Shown here: positions 50,334 through 58,706 of the stretch, in pieces
How the letters are laid out: every line of letters starts with the position of its first letter
How positions within the stretch are numbered: position 1 is the stretch's first letter
Source: Evansella cellulosilytica DSM 2522
Lineage (GTDB): Bacteria > Bacillota > Bacilli > Bacillales > Salisediminibacteriaceae
Assembly: GCF_000177235.2 (NCBI RefSeq)
Contig: NC_014829.1
Location: forward strand, 4,588,001-4,652,000
Reading direction: 5' to 3'
Length of the DNA stretch: 64,000 nucleotides
The notes under the pieces: model-generated
The model's input: the letters and a program-made list of their open reading frames with translations, nothing else
Told to the model about the DNA's origin: nothing
The model's database searches: none
Position numbers and translations under genes: made by a program

Positions 50334-52289
50334 TTATCTCTTTCTACATGACGGGCAAAAAGTTCTTGTTAAAAGATGGTCACTTCGGATCTGCCACTCA
50401 TATCCACAACTGATACATTGCGCCGTTACTTTTTCTCTACTTGAAATGTATTTTAGTACATTAATAGCATTATTAGATTTTTTTAATATTTTTTGCTTAT
50501 AAGCTTCAGCTCGTGAAACCTTATTATCTACCTTCAAGTCTCTCGAATTATTTATTGCTTTTTTAGAGGCTTTTCTTTTTTTCTTAACTTTAGGTAATTT
50601 TTTTGCAAGTAATTTTTCTACCCAAGAATTATTACTTAATCTTTCATTCAACATACAAAGTTCTAAGCATCTTTGCGATTCTGAAGCACCAACACTAAAT
50701 CGAGTATCTTCAACAACTAATTGTTGAATTTCTTCCAAAACAGCTGATAATTTTACCAACTTTTTATTTTTTATCGTGTAATCGTTAATCCCATGCTTGT
50801 ATTCAGCTAGAACAGAAATAAAAGAGTTGTCTATTTCATTATTTATTATACTAGAAACTTTAAACCTTTCTTTCTTTATAGCCCAAAAATCATAGTAATC
50901 TTTTTCAATATATTCTATGCCAGACTGACAATTTCTTGTAGTTTCATTATCAATATAATGATTCACTTCTATTTTATTTCCTTCATTATCTATGTAACAA
51001 TAATCAAATCTAATAATAAAAGGTTCCTTACTGTATTCAACACTTTTATTAATGGCATTATTTGATATGTATATATTAATATGACATGTGTTCAATAAAT
51101 CATTTTCTTCGTTTATTTCTATTACAAAATGGTTTGACCTAGCTCTTAAAGAAAAAGATTCAAAGTGATGTGAAGGAAAAATTAATTTGTATCTTTCTGG
51201 TCTCATTGTATCTTCGTTATTTAAATATATGTCCAAAATTTCTTGATAAGGAATATTCTTATTTTCTTTTTCTTCTAATTTTTTGTTTACAACTTTAATT
51301 TGGTTATCAAAAATCTTATAAAAATTTAATTTACACTTTTTTGATTTAAGATACTTATGGAAAAGTTCTTTGTACTTAGGGTTAGCTTTATACTCTATAC
51401 TATTTATAAAATTATTAATTGCTTCCTCGCTATAGATGTTCATATCTACAAATTTTTCGCTAATCAACCTTTTCAGCAAGTCTAATTCCTCATTAAATTG
51501 TTCTCTAGCGACTTTATACACTTCATATAATTTATTTTTCTTTTCATTCAATTTTTTTATTTCTTCAAAATTAGGTATGTATCGTTCACACAATTCATTG
51601 AGCTTTAGATTTACTTCTTCAAACTTTAATAATATGTCACTATCTAAATGTTCTTTGTCTTTCAATAAAGAGATATCTTTTGGTACCGAATGTTCAAAAT
51701 TAAATTTTGTAAATCCATATTCATAATAAGTGGCTATATTATTAACATCCTCCAGTAATATCCTCAAATAATCCCTTATTTCCGATTGTGAATCTGAAAA
51801 ACGCAACTTAAACTGTTTAAGTAAAGAATTCAGTTGATTAAATCCAAAAAATGCGGGTAATAATCTTTGAAAATATTCCTCTTCTTTTCCATCTAACATT
51901 TCTTCTTCTACCTCTTCTAAGACAATCATATGAAAGTCTTGTAGAGAACAATCATGTTCTAGCATATATTTAAAAATTTTACACGCTTTAAACTTACCTT
52001 CATAAAAAGATCTAGTTTTAGAAAAGAAATATTTGTTATATTCCTCATAAGAAAGTCTATTCAAAGCCAGTATTTCAGTAAAATGTTGTTTATATCTTCT
52101 TTGTATATCCTTTGCTTGTCCTATATAAATGGGGACAATTTCCTCTGAAGTAAAATGGTCAATGTAAATCATATAGATGCCTGATATATTATGTTTTGTT
52201 TCTGGTGTAACTTCTCTATATAAATTCTCCTGTAATAGGTGTCTAACTTGGGATTTTATATTATCGATTGTTCTTCCCCCGTTATCCAT
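50334..52289 (-). CDS. GIY-YIG nuclease-domain protein with C-terminal zinc finger
   Basis: This 651-residue protein starts with a GIY-YIG nuclease domain: GIYMIYIDHFTSEEIVPIYIG, then the Arg in KDIQRRYKQH, and a candidate catalytic Glu in KEEEYFQRLLPAFFGFNQLN. A long charged coiled-coil and beta region follows (about 180-560). The last 40 residues form a treble-clef-like zinc finger, CISCGYEWQI...FCPSC. The nuclease-plus-zinc-finger layout suggests site-specific DNA cutting. It lies beside the hsd operon in a defence-rich island. ATG at 52289 follows GGAGG. A defence role is inferred. Confidence 0.75.
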   Translation of the reverse strand: MDNGGRTIDNIKSQVRHLLQENLYREVTPETKHNISGIYMIYIDHFTSEEIVPIYIGQAKDIQRRYKQHFTEILALNRLSYEEYNKYFFSKTRSFYEGKFKACKIFKYMLEHDCSLQDFHMIVLEEVEEEMLDGKEEEYFQRLLPAFFGFNQLNSLLKQFKLRFSDSQSEIRDYLRILLEDVNNIATYYEYGFTKFNFEHSVPKDISLLKDKEHLDSDILLKFEEVNLKLNELCERYIPNFEEIKKLNEKKNKLYEVYKVAREQFNEELDLLKRLISEKFVDMNIYSEEAINNFINSIEYKANPKYKELFHKYLKSKKCKLNFYKIFDNQIKVVNKKLEEKENKNIPYQEILDIYLNNEDTMRPERYKLIFPSHHFESFSLRARSNHFVIEINEENDLLNTCHINIYISNNAINKSVEYSKEPFIIRFDYCYIDNEGNKIEVNHYIDNETTRNCQSGIEYIEKDYYDFWAIKKERFKVSSIINNEIDNSFISVLAEYKHGINDYTIKNKKLVKLSAVLEEIQQLVVEDTRFSVGASESQRCLELCMLNERLSNNSWVEKLLAKKLPKVKKKRKASKKAINNSRDLKVDNKVSRAEAYKQKILKKSNNAINVLKYISSREKVTAQCISCGYEWQIRSDHLLTRTFCPSCRKR

Positions 52290-52757
52290 ACGCTCCCCTC
52301 CACTTAACATAATATTATTTAAAGTACATTCTATATATTTCTTATCTCAATAAATTTACTTGAGACTTATTAATTCAATATACAGTTACGGTTAGTGTAT
52401 CAAATTGTTAATAAAAGATATACCTTGGGGCAAAACATAGGACTTTGAGTATTGCGGACAATAGAGCCCATGAGTGCGGGTGAGTGAGCCACTTGTGTAG
52501 CTTATAAATGAGGTTTGTTCATAAGCACCTCCCAAACCCACATGTTACAATAAGTAATAAGAACCCAATTTGCCAAAAGAGGGATCAAAATGGGTTCTTA
52601 TCGAGCAGATATAAGATTGTTTTTTCAAAAAAAGATTGATTGTTTCGGAAAGCGAATATACTATAGCACCCAAAATAGTAAGCAAAGAAAGAAATAATAA
52701 AAAATCTTAACCAACTATATTGAGGTCGGTCTATTCTTAATACTTCTGTTATTTTAG
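52290..52757. other. Intergenic stretch with 22-bp repeat units
   Basis: No gene seen. It contains the first group of GAGCC-type units at about 52451-52514; the rest shows no feature. Confidence 0.5.
52451..52514 (+). repeat. 22-bp degenerate direct repeats, group 1
   Basis: GAGCC starts units at 52464 and 52486 (period 22), with TTGCGG/GTGCGG in fixed positions, and a weaker GAGG at 52510. The same unit type recurs at 53224-53330. Confidence 0.65.
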
Positions 52758-52946
52758 TTAACGTCCATTTTTGTCCCAGTCGTCATACGAATCAAAATTA
52801 TGATTAGGATCTACAAAGTCTCTTCCAGCTTCCATTAAGCTGCTAGCACATCCTTTGCAGAGAGACTCACCATCTACCAGTAATTCTGAATCGAGTTGAT
52901 TTTTGGAGAATTCTCCTCCACACTCGTTACAAATATACTTTTTCAT
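52758..52946 (-). CDS. Small zinc-ribbon protein
   Basis: This 62-residue protein has two cysteine pairs, CNEC near the N-terminus and CKGC near residue 35, which should form one zinc site, followed by an acidic tail (DFVDPNHNFDSYDDWDKN). AAAGGAGG lies 6 bases before the ATG at 52946, an excellent ribosome site that rules out the longer frame. It stands alone between two groups of 22-bp repeats. Function unknown. Confidence 0.65.
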   Translation of the reverse strand: MKKYICNECGGEFSKNQLDSELLVDGESLCKGCASSLMEAGRDFVDPNHNFDSYDDWDKNGR

Positions 52947-53223
52947 AAGTTTCCTCCTTTTCCAATTTAAATTGCGTATCAAAATATTGATTATCCAGCA
53001 ATAGTAAATTAGCTTTTAATGAGTTGCAATTATAATACAATACTTACATTATTCGGACAACTATGAATTTATCTACTATAAATTATGTAAATTCAGTTTA
53101 CACTGAACTACTTAAATATGTAAGCCTTTTACAACGAAAAACCACTATTTAAGAGTTTAACCCGAAGTTGATAATTGAAATGACTCCTTCTCTAAATTAT
53201 TTCCAATGTATAGCATTAGAAAA

Positions 53224-53335
53224 GCCTGATTATTATTGCGGCTGAAGAGAGCCACTTGTGCGGAGTTTTGAGCCATTGATTGCGTAAGATAGAGCCGCTG
53301 TTTGCGGATGGGAGAGCCAGTTATATAAATAAGAA
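53224..53335 (+). repeat. 22-bp degenerate direct repeats, group 2
   Basis: GAGCC occurs at 53249, 53270, 53292 and 53314 (steps 21, 22, 22), each followed by a TTG(T/A)TTGCGG-like block: GAGCCACTTGTGCGGAG, GAGCCATTGATTGCGTAAG, GAGCCGCTGTTTGCGGATG, GAGCCAGTTATAT. Same orientation as group 1 about 780 bases to the left. Iteron-like in spacing, but no replication initiator gene is near. Confidence 0.7.
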
Positions 53336-53419
53336 CAACCACTTTTAGAATAAGAATTGCGAATCTATACCCCCTTGGTTTTTTTATCTAGAGGGTGATT
53401 CACTAAGTATTTTTATTTA

Positions 53420-53813
53420 TAAACTCCAAAATGGAGAAGGAGGAATGAGGGAAGGACAGATCTACCCCCTAAAAAGGGGCAGAGAAAAACTGTTCAAAAC
53501 GGATATAGTTATCACTCAGTCAGTCATTTTTAGTAGGTTAAATTAACACACAATATTAATTAAGTCCCCAGGTCTAACTTTACAACTCTTGCATCACTGC
53601 AATAACCTACCTCTACCTCGCTATTAGCGATTAGTACGGGCAATTCCTCTCAAAATAATCTTGAAAGGCATCTGGGAAAACTACTAGCCTTTAACGCATC
53701 CCACCCTCCTGATTAAGAGGGGAGCCAGAACCATTGAGAATATTTCACCCTCTCCAAAACTGCCTATTTTATATGGTTTAATAATTATTTTTCTATTCAA
53801 TTTTCAATTGTGT
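53420..53813 (-). ncRNA. Structured RNA, copy B (about 395 nt, unassigned class)
   Basis: Homologue of the RNA at 37786-38187, with the core (about 53531-53715) most conserved. Pairings on the minus strand: AACCAU/AUGGUU; GAGGGU/AUUCUC; CCUUUCAA/UUGAGAGG, where one pair is G-U only on this strand; UUGCA/UGCAA closing a GUGA (GNRA) tetraloop; GUAGGUUA-type long stem around it; CCCAG/CUGGG long range; and the 8-bp 3' hairpin UCUGCCCC/GGGGGUAGA with a U-rich loop. CUCC-AUUUU-GGAG then a U/A-rich run may end the transcript. Confidence 0.8.
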
Positions 53814-53819
53814 TACATC

Positions 53820-53847
53820 ATTATATAACCGTTTTTTTTGAAGTCAA
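53820..53847 (-). promoter_or_regulatory. Promoter of structured RNA copy B
   Basis: On the minus strand TTGACT (53842-53847), 16-base spacer, TATAAT (53820-53825). Boxes, spacing and the start region are the same as for copy A although the spacer sequence differs. Confidence 0.85.
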
Positions 53848-54055
53848 ATTTGGCTTTTTACTATTATTTAATCGTAAAACATAATAAAAAATACTTTGAC
53901 AACATTCTTGTCAAAGTATCTTGATTATAAATCTCCAAAATTCTAATTAAAACTGTTATATCTCTAATTGCATCTTTTATTGTTATTGGAGTATAAAAGC
54001 AATTGTATTCCCCTTCCTAATATTAGAGAAAAAGACACGCCACTTGCCTGTAAAA

Positions 54056-55798
54056 TCATTTATCATATGGTAAATCTATTGTCATACCTAACAGTTTATC
54101 TTCATCTGATTTATCAGTCAGAGTTAGAATAGTATTCATATCTATTAATTTCTTGTAATACAGATATTCTTCTTCATTCGTAACATCTCTAATAGTAGAA
54201 ATCATATCTTCGTTAATTGATGTGATATATTGAATTTTCTCATCCTTTGCTTCCTGCTTTACTATTTTCAGTAAAGATAAGCGCTGTCTCGGGTCCATAT
54301 TTGAAAACAATCTACTATCGTGGAAAATAAAATTAACATTATGATTTTTCAACTTCAATAAAGTCATGTCAAAACAAAAAATACACACTTCGCTTATTCC
54401 ATCAGATGAATCACCCGTAATTTTTGCATTTATTTCAAATCTTATCTGATTAAGACCATCATTTATTTTAATGTCTAAACCACTCGCTTTATTCTTATAA
54501 AAAGCTTTTGAATATGACCTGAAAGTACCCATAATATCTTCTAGCATTTCTTTATGTTCTTTTAAGTATTTGCTTGTTTCTAATTTTTGTTGTTCTATAT
54601 CTATTTTTGCTTGTGCTGATCTATCGTCATAAGTTTCAAGTAAATTCTTATAATCCATTACTTTTTCTAAATTATTTCGTAAGCTTGATAATTTATCATG
54701 TAATGCATTGTACTCTTCAAGCGCACCGTATCCTCCAAGATACTTCATTTTTTTGTCTAATTCATTACCTTTTTCAATAATTCTTTCCTGAATCTCTTCT
54801 TTTTCCTTTTCGAAGGATTTTTTTTGTCTCTCTAACCGTTCATTTCTACTTAAAAGTAATTTATTATGAAACTCTGTTACCTCAGATAAAGTCTTTTTAA
54901 CTTTATCTTCAAAGAGTAATCTTGCTTCACCGTACATTTCTAGTATCATATCTAATTCAATTTCTGGCTTTAGACTTAAGCTTTTCTCTATTTTCCTAAT
55001 TGAATTTTCAATAAGCGTACCCTTATTTTTTAATTCTCTTATATGGTAAGAAAGTCTATCTGCTTCTTGTTGAATTTCCCGATAGTTTTCTGCGACTTTA
55101 AATTCCCTTGCTTTTTTCTCTAATTCCTTTACCTCTTCTTTTAAATCTATAATTTCAAAGTCTAGATCATCATTACCAATAAAATACTCTTTTAAAATTG
55201 GGTCTTTTTCAACTATTTTTTTGTTTTTCTCCAATTCATCAATACTTTTTTTTAATATCATTTTAGTTTCTATTAGATCTATATCTAATCCTAATAAATA
55301 TGCATTGTTTAATAATTTTGCATAATCCGTTTCTTTATCTTGGTATTTATCATACTTTGTATAGCTGGACTTACTTCTCCTTATAAAACGTGAAATTAAA
55401 CTTCTAAATGTCAGATATTTTATTTTATTATCTTCTTCAAATCCAAAAACTTTTTCCAATAACAGTTTTGTATATTTTCCAACAGAAATTTTTTTACCAT
55501 TAAGTATTACATTATTTTGCTCTGAACAATTTCTAGAAACAATATATTCTTCACTATCTATCTCAAATTCTAAAGTAAAAATCCAACCTTCTAAATTTTC
55601 TTCAAAAACATCTATTTTTTTACTTCCTAAACAAAAGTGTATTAGTTCAATTGCCAATGATTTTCCAACACCGTTATAGGTGTTTTTCAAATCCTTCTCT
55701 TCTGGATTTTCTCTTTTCCCAACAATAAAATTAAGACCATCCTTAAACTTTATTGTATGGAAGCCTGACCTATTTGCACTTAACTTTCTTAAATACAT
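54056..55798 (-). CDS. ABC-3C system ATPase (DUF2326 type)
   Basis: This 580-residue SMC/RecN-like ATPase has an N-terminal half with Walker A NTYNGVGKSLA (about residue 40) after a KDGLNFIVG strand, a long coiled coil (about 170-410), and a C-terminal half with the ABC-like core (NVNFIFHDSRLFSNMDPRQRLSLL). This matches DUF2326 proteins, the ATPase of ABC three-component systems, predicted anti-phage conflict systems. It overlaps the small middle gene by 10 bases and has AAAGGAGG before its ATG. The DUF2326 label is from memory of motifs and gene order. Confidence 0.82.
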   Translation of the reverse strand: MYLRKLSANRSGFHTIKFKDGLNFIVGKRENPEEKDLKNTYNGVGKSLAIELIHFCLGSKKIDVFEENLEGWIFTLEFEIDSEEYIVSRNCSEQNNVILNGKKISVGKYTKLLLEKVFGFEEDNKIKYLTFRSLISRFIRRSKSSYTKYDKYQDKETDYAKLLNNAYLLGLDIDLIETKMILKKSIDELEKNKKIVEKDPILKEYFIGNDDLDFEIIDLKEEVKELEKKAREFKVAENYREIQQEADRLSYHIRELKNKGTLIENSIRKIEKSLSLKPEIELDMILEMYGEARLLFEDKVKKTLSEVTEFHNKLLLSRNERLERQKKSFEKEKEEIQERIIEKGNELDKKMKYLGGYGALEEYNALHDKLSSLRNNLEKVMDYKNLLETYDDRSAQAKIDIEQQKLETSKYLKEHKEMLEDIMGTFRSYSKAFYKNKASGLDIKINDGLNQIRFEINAKITGDSSDGISEVCIFCFDMTLLKLKNHNVNFIFHDSRLFSNMDPRQRLSLLKIVKQEAKDEKIQYITSINEDMISTIRDVTNEEEYLYYKKLIDMNTILTLTDKSDEDKLLGMTIDLPYDK

Positions 55799-56040
55799 TT
55801 TGTTAGACCTCCTTTCTCATTAGAGTTTATAATACCAATAGTAAATAAATAATCTAATGAGATAATAAACTTATCAAACGAATAATTATCAATTATTTTC
55901 TCATTTTGGTTTTTGCTTTTAAGTCTTTCCCATAACTCATCTACACCTACAGATTTGTTATCATCAAGTAAACTATATATGATAGCTCCCATTGCAAATA
56001 TAGATTCCGATAGTTTTATGTGTTTTTGAGGTAGAATCAT
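55789..56040 (-). CDS. ABC-3C system middle component
   Basis: The 83 residues form a small winged-helix-like protein: MILPQKHIKLSESIFAMGAI, then VDELWERLKSK, then FDKFIISLDYLFTIGIINSN. This is the typical small middle protein (MC6 type by my reading) that lies between effector and ATPase in ABC-3C systems and is thought to link them. Its ATG shares a base with the stop of the upstream gene (TAATG) and its end overlaps the ATPase gene, so all three are tightly co-translated. Confidence 0.78.
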   Translation of the reverse strand: MILPQKHIKLSESIFAMGAIIYSLLDDNKSVGVDELWERLKSKNQNEKIIDNYSFDKFIISLDYLFTIGIINSNEKGGLTKCI

Positions 56041-57002
56041 TATTTTTCAACCTCCTCTAAGATGTGCTGTTCAAATATATCGCAACTTTCAAAGTAAAAT
56101 GCCATTAAACATTCAGTTGCTTGTTGTACAGAGTTATTACTGTTTTTAGGCATACTTTTCTCTAATATATACATATACCTGCGGTCTGAATAATTTTCCT
56201 CATCTTCCTTAATTTTTTCTTTAGACTCTTCATATAGATCTACAAATTTATTCTTTATTTCATTTCTAAGAAAATCTCCTTGATACTTAAAATATGTTTC
56301 AACATCACCATAATTGATTGCTGCTGCATCTAATCTACGTTCAATTATTTTGCTTAGATTGTTAAACTCAATTTTTTTATTGAAATCTGGAACAAATAAA
56401 TCTTCCTCTATATAATTTTTTGAAGGGAGATTTAATATATGTTGTATAACATCATTTAAGCAATTGTAATCAACATTATATATAGAATGAGTTCTTGGTA
56501 TTAATCCAACAACTGCGATAATATCGTCTTCATTTAGTTCAAATAATAAATTTTCTAAATTTCTTGCTACAATTAATCCTGTCTTTATTTTTCTGCTTTC
56601 TCCAAGAGAGTCTATGATATCTTGGAGCTTCATTATTTTTTTATGTACCTCTACAAATGCACCTTTATATTTATCATTTACAACAAAATAAAATTCTTCG
56701 ATTTTGACTTCAGCAGACCATTTGTTAATTAGTCCATCAAAATCGTCCTCTAGTTTTGAAATTGCATTTTCGATACTAGTAGATATATTTTCAGGTCCAT
56801 ACACTTGGTAAAACTGACCAGTATCTAAAATATATCCATCATTCTTCATATCTCCTAATCTACCTTGAGGTTTAACTGCTCTAAAATCTTTATGTCTGAA
56901 TCCCATAATTTTTGTAAAGAGATCCTCAAAATTTTGACCATCACTAGAATATATCTTATTTTGAAACATTATTCTTGATAAATACTTATCGTCTCTATCC
57001 AT
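56040..57002 (-). CDS. ABC-3C system effector with REase-like N-terminus
   Basis: The first 100 of 320 residues resemble a restriction-endonuclease fold: FEDLFTKIMGF (Glu26), QGRLGDMKNDGYILDTGQFYQVYGPE (Asp51 and Q-x-Y in place of Q-x-K). The remainder is a helical domain typical of the third ABC-3C protein (ALEKSMPKNSNN type end with ECLMAFYFESCDIFEQH). In these predicted systems this protein is the likely toxic effector, switched on by the ATPase. AGAGGAG precedes the ATG. First gene of the operon. Confidence 0.78.
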   Translation of the reverse strand: MDRDDKYLSRIMFQNKIYSSDGQNFEDLFTKIMGFRHKDFRAVKPQGRLGDMKNDGYILDTGQFYQVYGPENISTSIENAISKLEDDFDGLINKWSAEVKIEEFYFVVNDKYKGAFVEVHKKIMKLQDIIDSLGESRKIKTGLIVARNLENLLFELNEDDIIAVVGLIPRTHSIYNVDYNCLNDVIQHILNLPSKNYIEEDLFVPDFNKKIEFNNLSKIIERRLDAAAINYGDVETYFKYQGDFLRNEIKNKFVDLYEESKEKIKEDEENYSDRRYMYILEKSMPKNSNNSVQQATECLMAFYFESCDIFEQHILEEVEK

Positions 57003-57193
57003 AAAATATAATTCTCCTCTTAAAAGGTTTCTATTAACATTTTACATTATTATCCTAATATTAACATAAATATTTCCTTATGCTATTCAATTATCGGAAT
57101 TTCCAATAACTAATAAAATAACGGAGCCCTTTGTATATTTTTGTATAATAACCTACTATTATCTAGTAAAATTTTATTTGGAGGTGTTCAATT

Positions 57194-58075
57194 TTGATAT
57201 TTGATATGACAGATTTTGATAACACTATTAAATCACTAGCAGTTTTTTTAGACTTAACTAAAGAAGAAATTTCAGAATTTGTTTTAAACAGCACAGATAT
57301 AGAAGTAGTGAAATTTTTGGAAGCATTTAATATAACAGATGAAAAACTATTAGAAAAGGATATGGAATTAGTAAGCTTACATAGTACCACCAGTTTTGAT
57401 AATTGCCAGTCAATCAAAGAGATAGGCATAATTAATCTACAGGATGCTGTATCGCAAGAAACGCCATTAAAGGCTTATTTAGAAGATAAGAATATCAAAA
57501 TTAGTATAGAAGAAATGTACATTTTGTTTAATGGTAATAAATTTGATATAAGTAAGAAAACTGAAGGTTTTTGCTTAAGTGACGAAGATGAAAATAAAAA
57601 TCGTGTAATTCATAAATTTTATGGTGATTATCAAGTTAACGGGTTCTTATGTCACGAAAATGTCCTTACATACGGTGGCTATACAAAGGATAGACCAGAG
57701 ATTCTTTACGATTTAGCATATTTGTTAGGGGATGAAAAGATTGAGCTAGATTGGATTAAAGATAAAAATAAAAAACATTATATTATTAAATTTAAGCAAC
57801 CACTGAACTACTATAAGTGGTTCACATTTGAAGTTGAATATGAGGATAATGATTACGGAATTACAAAAGGTAATTTAGAATATTTACCTAATAATGTAAT
57901 AGAGGCAAAGGTAAAGAAATGGGTAATCCATAAATCACTTTATATTCTAAAGTACGGCAAATACGAGCTTTACTCATATGTACATCCTGAATGGAGAATA
58001 CCCCCAAAAGAAATTATGGAAATTATGACAGAACAAGAATATAAAGTTAAGTATAGCGTTAACAATAATTATTAA
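57194..58075 (+). CDS. Hypothetical protein, possible ADP-ribosyltransferase-like core
   Basis: This 293-residue acidic protein has a helical start (KSLAVFLDLTKEEISEFVL) that resembles a small capping or HTH-like domain. Then VSLHSTTSFDNCQSIKEIGIINLQDAV resembles the LH-x-TT...SI...GI..L core of some ADP-ribosyltransferase-like or phage-defence proteins; this is a faint similarity. Start is TTG, 9 bases after GGAGGTG; the next ATG is too far away. It is the last gene before the right boundary and is followed by a terminator. No named family. Confidence 0.5.
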   Translation: MIFDMTDFDNTIKSLAVFLDLTKEEISEFVLNSTDIEVVKFLEAFNITDEKLLEKDMELVSLHSTTSFDNCQSIKEIGIINLQDAVSQETPLKAYLEDKNIKISIEEMYILFNGNKFDISKKTEGFCLSDEDENKNRVIHKFYGDYQVNGFLCHENVLTYGGYTKDRPEILYDLAYLLGDEKIELDWIKDKNKKHYIIKFKQPLNYYKWFTFEVEYEDNDYGITKGNLEYLPNNVIEAKVKKWVIHKSLYILKYGKYELYSYVHPEWRIPPKEIMEIMTEQEYKVKYSVNNNY

Positions 58076-58100
58076 AATCTTCTATATTAATTATTTTAGA

Positions 58101-58131
58101 AAAAGGTTTGGTTAATTTAACTAACCAAACC
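58101..58131 (+). terminator. Terminator after the 57194 gene
   Basis: GGTTTGGTTA and TAACCAAACC form a 10-base perfect stem around ATTTAAC or similar, followed by TCCCTTTCT. It sits about 80 bases inside the right boundary. Confidence 0.8.
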
Positions 58132-58212
58132 TCCCTTTCTAACTTATTTTCATTTTTTGAGAATTTTTTTTAGAACAGATTTATCTAATATAATCTCAAC
58201 TTTTTGCTTTAC

Positions 58213-58235
58213 CATCACTTGTGATACGGTTCACC
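58213..58235. other. Right attachment site (attR) in rlmH
   Basis: Contains the last codons of rlmH (GGT GAA CCG TAT CAC AAG TGA on the minus strand). Compared with the left site, one base differs on each side of the shared GAACCGTATCA. After excision the rlmH end would read CAT instead of CAC, still His, so RlmH is unchanged. Confidence 0.85.
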
Positions 58236-58694
58236 CCTATTAATCCGAAAAGCACGATAGATCTGCTCCACTAGGATGAGTCTCATGAGTTGGTGGGGGA
58301 AGGTCATGTTGGAGAAGGAGAGCTGTGCTTGTGAGCGCTGCATGATTTCTTTGCTTAATCCGAGTGAGCCTCCTATGATGAAGGCAACTTTACTTTTTCC
58401 GTGGAGAGCTAATTGGTCTAGCTGCTTTGCTAGTTTTTCAGAGCTCCATTTTTCTCCTTCAATGGCTAGCGCGATAACATATGTATCTGGGGATAACTTG
58501 CTTAATATTCTTTCCCCTTCTTTTTGTTTAATTTGTTCCATTTCTGTATTGCTTAAATTTTCTGGTGCTTTTTCATCAGCAACCTCAACTATTTGTATAT
58601 TTGCGTAGGCTGATAGACGTTTTTTATATTCATCTATGCCTTGCTTCAAATATTTTTCTTTTAACTTTCCAACCGAAATAATAGATATATTCAC
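58215..58694 (-). CDS. rlmH: 23S rRNA (pseudouridine1915-N3)-methyltransferase
   Basis: This 159-residue SPOUT-class methyltransferase methylates pseudouridine 1915 in helix 69 of 23S rRNA on the assembled ribosome. Family blocks are [47 protein letters not shown] (SAM-binding knot) and the invariant end [10 protein letters not shown]. Full length. Start is GTG with AGGAG 8 bases upstream. Its 3' end is the integration site of the island and is left intact. A group of DnaA boxes lies just upstream of the start. Confidence 0.97.
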   Translation of the reverse strand: MNISIISVGKLKEKYLKQGIDEYKKRLSAYANIQIVEVADEKAPENLSNTEMEQIKQKEGERILSKLSPDTYVIALAIEGEKWSSEKLAKQLDQLALHGKSKVAFIIGGSLGLSKEIMQRSQAQLSFSNMTFPHQLMRLILVEQIYRAFRINRGEPYHK

Positions 58695-58706
58695 AATTTA
58701 GTCTCC

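Larger units (their letters stand above)
53336..54055. other. Non-coding stretch holding structured RNA copy B
   Basis: No gene is supported between the 22-bp repeats and the ABC-3C ATPase gene. The stretch holds RNA copy B and its promoter. A loose hairpin AAATACTTTGAC / GTCAAAGTATCTT lies near 53890-53921 and may be a terminator. Confidence 0.55.
26898..58235. mobile_element. SCC-like integrative element in the 3' end of rlmH
   Basis: The island is bounded by a 23-bp direct repeat (26898-26920 and 58213-58235; two mismatches). The right copy is the last codons of rlmH, the same place used by staphylococcal SCC cassettes. A large serine recombinase gene sits at the left end with its 3' end inside the repeat. 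Cargo of about 31 kb is AT-rich and carries restriction, antirestriction and other defence genes, two structured RNAs and several duplicated unknown genes. No conjugation, phage structure or replication initiator genes are recognised. The class name is by analogy with SCC. Confidence 0.85.
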
